A DNA stretch of 64,000 bases from Thelonectria olida (taxonomy: Eukaryota > Ascomycota > Sordariomycetes > Hypocreales > Nectriaceae): positions 186,001 to 250,000 of the forward strand of contig JAGPYM010000012.1 in assembly GCA_020736575.1 (NCBI GenBank), read 5' to 3'. Positions 58,239-64,000 of the stretch are shown here, piece after piece (position 1 is the first letter of the stretch; each line of letters begins with the position of its first letter). The position numbers and the translations under genes are program-made. Below the pieces are notes generated by a model that did not search any database, was not told where the DNA came from, and saw only the letters and a program-made list of their open reading frames with translations.

Positions 58239-60219
58239 CTTGCTTCTTGACCGACGGCTTGTACGGTGTTTCAGGAATATGCTTCTTTTATGAATTGGCT
58301 GGGCCGTTTGGAAAGATGCAAGTGATGTGCGAAAGCAGAGCCCGCGATCCTAGTCCAGACCGTGGCAATTATATGTGTCAAGATGTGTACCATAAACTAT
58401 ACTTCATACCTCAACCATCCGACACCAACTCAACAATTTGATGCGGTGCACTTGGGGAAGCTTCACAAGGCACATCAAGGTGCAACGCGAACAGAAGCAG
58501 TTAGCAGGCAACAACGGTGTGATCCTAAAAGTATAACGGAACTTTGCAAATGCACTTTTCAACGCAGGGCGAACAAGGTTATAGGCGTCTACGAAGGGAA
58601 CTCGCCTCGACGGATGCTCATAATTAATTACCAGCTCTGTACGTCTTGTTAATGCATCGTCAGCTCATCACGCAGTCTGACCCACCAAGTTTATCCAACG
58701 CAAGGTGTAGAGTTGTCCGCATTTAATTTTATATCTGGTAATGATGTGTTCAATGGACATAATTGGCGTGAGATGTCGGCGTACTTTTCCAAGGACCGAC
58801 ATTGGGCGATTTCATCTTTCGCGATACCTCTGTCCCAACATGACCTCATGAAATTGTAGAAAAGCCTTTCGCCGTTGTCTACAAGTTCGCACTCCTGTCA
58901 GCATGTCTACTCGATCTCGATCATGCTTACGTTGAAGATACTTCAACTGGGGGCCGGAGCGGAATGATAGGTGAACCTTGAAGCATACAAGCACACCGGA
59001 TAGACCACAGTCATTATCTACTCCGAAAGTGAATCCATTGACCCAAAACACCTTGTGTTACCACGTGGGCTCTCGACGCCTCCGTGCTAAGTGTGTTTAC
59101 AGGGAGGACAATGAGTCAACAAGGTAGTACCCGTGAAGTCTCATGGGCCGAGATTGTTAGGGAAAGTATCAATGCTATTCTAGCAAACCGTGAAGAAAAG
59201 GCACCAGCCGAAAATTCAACTTGAACAAGGGGGGAACCTGGATGGCGCTGTTGGGGTGCTTAGTAGGAGACATGGTGGAACATGGAATGGGTCATCTCTG
59301 AGATGAAATGACGAGTCTACGCGAGGGATGAGTGAAGAACAGGTTCACGCTGCGAGAAAGAGTGAAGTCGCGAATGAGAAGCCACTTCCACTAGAGCTGC
59401 AACTGCGAATAAATTTACGGCTGCCGCGGGAGTTGCGGCGGGAGATGTTCGATACTGTTCGGAAGTACTCTATAATAGGCAATGAATATGCCATCGCTTG
59501 GGTCTATAATGGCCTTCATGTCCTCTTTTTACCATCGCAGCTCCTATTACTACGCTATATGTCAACTTTGAAGGAGAGGTATATCTCAACTCTCTCACTA
59601 ACAAGTAATGCCTAGTTAACGCCCAAATTATCTCTGTTATCCGTCTTCCAATCATACGGTCTCCAATACATCCATCGTAAATAAAACAGAGTCAGTCGTG
59701 ATAATATCAAGCTTCAACGTCCCTGGCGAGATGCGACTAGTAATGACATGGCCTCCAAACCCTAGACGTGACTCATGGGCGTCATGCTCTAATCCCGATG
59801 TTGTGACTGTCAATATCCTTTTCGCAGGGAGAATCCCGGCATGGTTTCCCACGAGAGCAGAGCCTGTGGCCCCCATATCTCCAATAATAACAGCATTAAG
59901 ACTGCCGGGATATTCAGAGCGTAGCCAGGTTAAATAAACATCAGCTTAAGTCTAGAAGCGAGAAAAGAAGCTACGTGTATCTAGATTCGCGGTAGAGCCT
60001 GCTAGTGAGTAGGGCATGATAATGAAGTCGGGTAATAGAAGTATTTACCATAGACATGTATCATTATCATTATAAACCAGTAGATAATCTCCCTCCGGCC
60101 TGAATAGATAAAAACCATTTCTTATTCACAGAGACATCCAGGTCTTTGGGATAATTTTGCACATATGTAATCTGTTCAACTCTCTCCCCACGTCCATCTC
60201 TAACTTGTTTTCTATCTCC
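58239..60219. other. 2-kb spacer, gene-poor, with one possible relic
   Basis: No complete gene. A minus-strand pair of open stretches (59051-58937 and 58885-58696) can be joined by a GTAAGC...GTAG intron to give VDNDCGLSGVLVCFK then GERLFYNFMRSCWDRG, but no start or family is evident. A relic near 59.66-59.90 kb is listed separately. The right end is the 3' flank of the MFS gene. Confidence 0.4.
59655..59900 (-). pseudogene. Possible fragment of a hydantoinase/oxoprolinase-like protein
   Basis: A minus-strand frame reads NAVIIGDMGATGSALVGN, later SRLGFGGHVIT and LDIITTDSVLFTMDVL. The order (D-MGxT, then GxGG, then a TTD-x-VL-type end) loosely follows the central part of hydantoinase A/oxoprolinase proteins. 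There is no start, no upstream continuation and the match is from memory, so this is tentative; chance is a real alternative. Confidence 0.25.
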
Positions 60220-61959
60220 TTAATCAAAAACAGATGCCTTGGACCACTTCGATCGTGCCCGAATCCTCTTTCCATACGTGTAAAATATAAACGGCACAGG
60301 GATCAAAAGCGCCGCAAATCCTCCCGCTATACTTGACCCCGGCCCAACTCCAATGTTGTGATACATGGGCGACACAATCAACGGGAACGCACCCGCAAAA
60401 CACGACCGAAGAAACGTATTCGCAGCAACCGCCGACGCCGCGTACATCTGGAACGTGTCCACCAGATAATTGAGAGCCGCCTGGAAGATGGTAAAGAAGC
60501 CCGATCCGAGCATGACCAGCCCGATGCACGGCACGATCCAGTGGAACTCTGGGTGCGCCGTCCACCCCGTCAGGAACTGTCCCGCGCTGAAGAGCACCGC
60601 GCCGAACATCATTGGCGGCAGCCGCTTCTCGGGAACGGCCCGGTCTCCGGCCGCGTGGTAAGCTTTGTTGTACAGTGCTTGGTTGTATATGTTGGCGATG
60701 CAGCCAAAGGTCGCGCCGATCAGGATGCACAGGAACGGCAGCTCGGCTTCCAGCGTGTTCCAGCCTCGGATCTCTCCAAAGATGATGGGAATCGACCCGA
60801 GCTGCATGTAGAGAATACCGTAGCAGAAGCTTGCGTAGAGCGCTACCAGGAAGCATATAGGTGTCATAAGAAGCTGAATGGGCCGGACCAAGAACTTCTC
60901 AACCAGCTGCTTAAGGCTCACGTCCCACTCTTCGAATTTCGCGTGCAGTGCCCAGTTGCCCGTCTCGTGGCGTAGACGTCGTGCCTTGTACACGAGTAGT
61001 TGCGGTGGATAGCTCTCGTCGGTGAAAATGACGGCCACAATCAGAATGACGGCTTGGATGATGCCAGTCAAGTATTCGGTCCATCGCCATCCCAAGGAAG
61101 GATCCTGCACAAAAACGGCGGAGACAATTGGTCCTTTGTTTGCGTTAGCTTATTGAAGTGCACAAAAGATGCCAGAGTTCATACCTAGAATAGGACCATT
61201 GACAATGGCCATTGCATAGCCCGCCAGAGCTATCCCTCGCTCAGACGGCAGAAAGAGATCTCCGAGAACTCCTCCCGTATTGGTCACGGGAGCGGAAGCA
61301 AAGAAGGCGCCAAAGAAGCGCGTGATCATCAGAGTCTGAAAGTCCTTGGCCGTGGCACTCCCAAAGCTGAAGCAGATGGCCACAAACATCGGGACCAGCA
61401 CCGCAACTCTTCTGCCGTACACTTCGCTCAACGGAGCCCACAGCAAAGGCCCTATGCCGAAACCAAACAGGAAGAGCGTCGTTCCGAGAACGGCGACTTG
61501 GGTGCCCACATTGAAGTGCTGGGCAATTTCCCTCGTGCCCGCCGAATAGGAGGCGGAAGCCCAGGTTGCTGACATGGTCACGAAGCCATAGAGCATGGTA
61601 GTTATGACCTTTTTCTTCAACGGCCAGTTCTTGGGGTGGTAAGGGTCATCAGGGCCCTCAAAGTCGACCAGTTGGTCCTGCGTGGTTCGAACATGGGAGA
61701 GGGGGTGGGTGAACTGCGGAATTGGACGAGATCGAATTCGCGAGATGATTGACTCTCGCTGCGAGACTGTTCGAGCCAAGCTGGCTCCTGTTGCTGATGC
61801 AGCGCCGGTCGAGGTTGCAGTCCTGGCTTGGCGCAAGTTGTCTGGTGGGGTTTCGAGGCTTGTATCCGATGTCGAGTCTCCATCACTCAAGTCATCCTCA
61901 TCGTCAGGAGACTCATGGTGGTGTGGAGGTGTTGCTCTTTCAAGATCAGTATCGAGCAT
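60220..61959 (-). CDS. MFS transporter, DHA1 drug/polyamine exporter type
   Basis: Exons 61959-61185 and 61133-60220 (51-nt intron, GTATGA donor); 562 aa. A ~115-residue polar, Ser/Thr-rich cytosolic N-terminus precedes 12 membrane segments. DHA1 marks: FEGPDDPYHPKNWPLKKKV just before TM1 (the DPxNPxNW-type motif), LWAPLSEVYGRRVAV in loop 2-3, TRFFGAFFASAPVTNTGGVLGDLF in TM4-5, and GYAMAIVNGPILGPIVSAVF joined across the splice (TM5 motif C). A charged central loop (LLVYKARRLRHETGN) and GKRIRARSKWSKASVFD at the end fit the family. Relatives (Tpo1/Flu1-like) expel polyamines, fluconazole or toxins by proton antiport at the plasma membrane. Substrate unknown; no metabolite cluster surrounds it. 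Confidence 0.9.
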
Positions 61960-62738
61960 GCCTAGGAGTTTTGTGTTTTTTTTAAATGATAATAATGATC
62001 AACAAGTGTGGAGAGGCGACAAGCCTTCCCAACGGACGAACAGTGATATTTAATAAACACAACCACACAAGTGCCCGACTTTCGGCTTCATGGTTTTTCG
62101 GGTTTATTTCCGAAGTGCCGAGAAGACAAAAGGTTGTATCGAGATTATGCTAGGCTATGACGCTATGTTTGCATCCAAACCAGGCAATTATCGGGGACAT
62201 AACTCGATTGAGCATTGCCGCCATTGAGTGCCGAAGAGTCGGAAACAAGAGGCTCGGAGTTATCGGTGCCGTATCGGCAGGTGAAGTTGTAAGTGTGAGG
62301 TGAGTTGAGAGAGTCGATGACTGTATCTAGAGAGCCTAAGAGCATTCTTCCGAAACTCATAACCTGGTGGCCAAAAGTGTCCGAACTGGTCGCATCATGA
62401 ACATCTTTACATCTCGCGCTATTCAACTCGATACTTGTCAGTCGAGACGAGTTGGAGACATGAGAAGACTTAAGAGTGTACTACATAGTCATATCATCTT
62501 CCCGGATCGTATTCTCGACGCGACTCGATTAGTAACAACTAATATTCCGCTTTACTTCATCGGAAGCATATTGCTCGCTTTTCATCAATGTTCCGATAAC
62601 TCTCACGCTAACATCGGATATACCCGTAGTACAGAGTATGACCAATCGACTCATGGGCAATCAATGCCAGGGGAGTAATTTCGTCTTCTGTCTTGAATGA
62701 AGTAAAAAAATGTTGCCAAGATACAAAAAGGCAATGCG
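61960..62738. other. Intergenic spacer
   Basis: 779 bp holding the 5' flank of the MFS gene and the downstream flank of the tRNA gene. No protein gene seen. Confidence 0.5.
62725..62729 (-). terminator. RNA polymerase III terminator of tRNA-Tyr
   Basis: TTTTT on the minus strand starts 9 nt after the tRNA 3' end. A second T7 run lies at 62704-62710. Confidence 0.7.
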
Positions 62739-62828
62739 TCCCCAAAACCTGGCTCGAACAGGTGACCTTTCGGTAAACACGATAGGGGCGATTACAGCCG
62801 AACGCTCTTCCAGCTGAGCTATTTGGGG
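62739..62828 (-). tRNA. tRNA-Tyr: tRNA-Tyr(GTA) with a 17-nt intron
   Basis: The minus strand folds as a complete cloverleaf: acceptor CCCCAAA with TTTGGGG and discriminator A73; D stem GCTC with GAGC; anticodon stem TTCGG with CCGAA; T stem ACCTG with CAGGT around TTCGAGC. The anticodon loop CTGTAA gives GTA (Tyr). The 17-nt intron sits after position 37, the standard site, and eukaryotic tRNA-Tyr genes normally carry one. C1-G72 with A73 are the tyrosine identity elements. Mature length is 73 nt. A Pol III terminator follows. Confidence 0.95.
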
Positions 62829-63186
62829 ATTGCTTCTTGATGGCGGAGGGGAGCTCGAAAAATGCCTCATGTACTAATTCCGCCAGGTGTGCGGGGTGAA
62901 TTCTCTTATTACAAGCATTGCAAGTTACTGGTCACTTGTCAGTCTTCTTGCTACAAAGAAACGTCTGATCAATGGTGATCAAGCTCCGTGAGGATGAAAT
63001 GTGGTATGAGGAGAACATGTTCCCTCATGGATAGATTGAAGTGTGTAATAATGGCCAAGAAATCACAACAACACCAAATGCCAACCTTCAACCTTCTAAC
63101 TCATAAGCATCCAACCCCAGACCCGCCAGCTTGCCTTCCCAGTCAAAACCTCACTGCAATCCACAACTCCTAGGTCTGTAGCGGCG
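62829..63186. other. Intergenic spacer
   Basis: 358 bp between the tRNA and the 3' end of the acidic protein gene. Nothing recognisable. Confidence 0.5.
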
Positions 63187-64000
63187 CTACGCCATCGGTT
63201 CGGGAGTGCCTTCTGGGGTCCCTTCCGGAGTCGCCTGTAGCGTCTCGTCTCCCGCGTCAGCCATTTCAGTATCCTCATCCTCATGTTCTTCCTCGTGCTC
63301 TTCCTCTTCCTCTTCGTCATCATCGGCCTCGGCCTCCTCCACCTCTTCCGCTTCTTCTTCCTCTTCTGCCACCTCCACTTCGTCTCCCTCTTCCGGTTCC
63401 TCTACCTCTTCTGCTTCATCGCCTTCCTCGGCTTCTTCAGGCTCCTCGGCCTCTTCGACCTCTTCAGCCTCTTCCGCCCCGTCGCTCTCATCTGCCTCCT
63501 CATCGCCTTCGCTCTCGCTGTCGGCATCTTCTCCGCTAGAGTCGCCAGTCTCACTTGAGCGCCCCAGGTTCGGGAATATTAGGCCTGGGGGGACCTCTTC
63601 ATCATACCCCTCAGGCACGTCACTGAGGTCGCTCTCATCATCTGCCGAGTCGTGAATGCTGCCCGGTTCGCTCTCGTTCTCTTCCTTCTCTGTCACCTTT
63701 CCGTCTACAACGTCTTCGTGTGAATCGTGGTCGTCGGCATCCTTCATGTCAACGTCCTCTTCTCCCGCTTCCCTCCTCACCTGAGCATCAGGGCCATCAT
63801 CTTCGCTGCCGGCTTCACTAGCTGCCGCGCTTGCTGCAGGATTGGGCGTCTGACTTCCATTCTTGCCGCTTGAGATGCTACCAACTCGGCTCTTGCTGGT
63901 CCTCGGGGCCTCCAATGCTCGGATGACAGCCTGCTCTGCCTTCCGAAGCACGTCGGGCCTTCTGACGCCGGTCCTCCTCGAACGAGGTGCAGCATCGGGC
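63187..64000 (-). CDS. C-terminal part of an acidic low-complexity protein (5' end beyond window)
   Basis: The minus-strand frame is open from the window edge to TAG at 63187-63189, giving ~270 residues. The visible start is basic ([20 protein letters not shown]), then Ser/Ala-rich. The remainder is dominated by Glu/Asp, including a ~90-residue Glu/Ala/Asp block (63270-63540), and it ends [35 protein letters not shown] is the only complex segment inside. No domain is recognised. Long acidic tails of this kind occur in nuclear chromatin or ribosome-assembly factors, but the identity must lie in the missing N-terminal part. No intron is needed in the visible part. Confidence 0.6.
   Translation of the reverse strand, partial: PDAAPRSRRTGVRRPDVLRKAEQAVIRALEAPRTSKSRVGSISSGKNGSQTPNPAASAAASEAGSEDDGPDAQVRREAGEEDVDMKDADDHDSHEDVVDGKVTEKEENESEPGSIHDSADDESDLSDVPEGYDEEVPPGLIFPNLGRSSETGDSSGEDADSESEGDEEADESDGAEEAEEVEEAEEPEEAEEGDEAEEVEEPEEGDEVEVAEEEEEAEEVEEAEADDDEEEEEEHEEEHEDEDTEMADAGDETLQATPEGTPEGTPEPMA

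Noticed and set aside
57415..58293. Long Ser-rich plus-strand frames (292 and 198 codons) opposite the CAP gene
   Set aside because: They are the antisense reading of the acidic repeat; no start context, introns or domains, while the minus strand gives a complete CAP protein.
59111..59224. 37-codon plus-strand frame MSQQGSTREVSW...
   Set aside because: Too short, no homology visible, no promoter or introns.
63206..63655. Ser-rich plus-strand frame opposite the acidic protein
   Set aside because: Antisense artefact of Glu/Asp codons.

Overview
This is a filamentous ascomycete (Pezizomycotina) chromosome segment. The basis is short spliceosomal introns of about 50-180 nt with GTAAGT/GTATGT-type donors, a Zn(II)2Cys6 regulator, STAND (NACHT) proteins, a fungal AA14-type oxidase, an intron-bearing tRNA-Tyr, and long spacers. 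Sordariomycete affinity is a guess. All gene models were built by eye from the sequence: open frames were joined at GT/AG sites that keep phase and restore family motifs.

Left part (1-14.6 kb): the 3' end of a STAND protein with C-terminal C2H2 fingers, then an APC-family permease. Next come four genes that look like one carbohydrate-use locus. A secreted protein that I read as a GH162 endo-beta-1,2-glucanase is divergent from a Zn2Cys6 regulator. A sugar-porter MFS transporter is divergent from an intracellular GH1 beta-glucosidase. Both divergent promoters carry the same 11-mer ATCGGGGAAAT, each with a second close copy. The simple reading is extracellular cleavage to sophorose-type oligosaccharides, uptake, and intracellular hydrolysis under a local regulator. 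A zinc alcohol dehydrogenase follows.

Middle (14.6-31.6 kb): a complete NACHT protein; a patch of dead genes (amino-acid permease and saccharopine reductase remnants); a secreted amidase-signature enzyme; a PTH11/rhodopsin-like membrane protein; then about 6.1 kb in which I recognise no gene; then a small three-exon protein of unknown family.

31.9-46.7 kb: a 2-oxoadipate dioxygenase/decarboxylase (HglS/DUF1338-like) divergent from a D-2-hydroxyacid dehydrogenase, a possible two-step route from 2-oxoadipate to 2-oxoglutarate; a mitochondrial PP2C; the ribosome-biogenesis pair SSF1/RRP3 on a 219-bp bidirectional promoter with PAC- and RRPE-like motifs; an AA14-type copper oxidase; and an FAD monooxygenase.

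46.9-64 kb: a six-exon NACHT-WD40 protein with a one-base frame break in a G run; a decayed PD-(D/E)XK-like gene; a conserved-looking unknown; a secreted CAP protein with an acidic 15-nt minisatellite insert; an MFS drug/polyamine-type exporter; tRNA-Tyr(GTA); and the 3' end of an acidic protein running off the window. Housekeeping genes are interleaved with STAND genes, relics and spacers.
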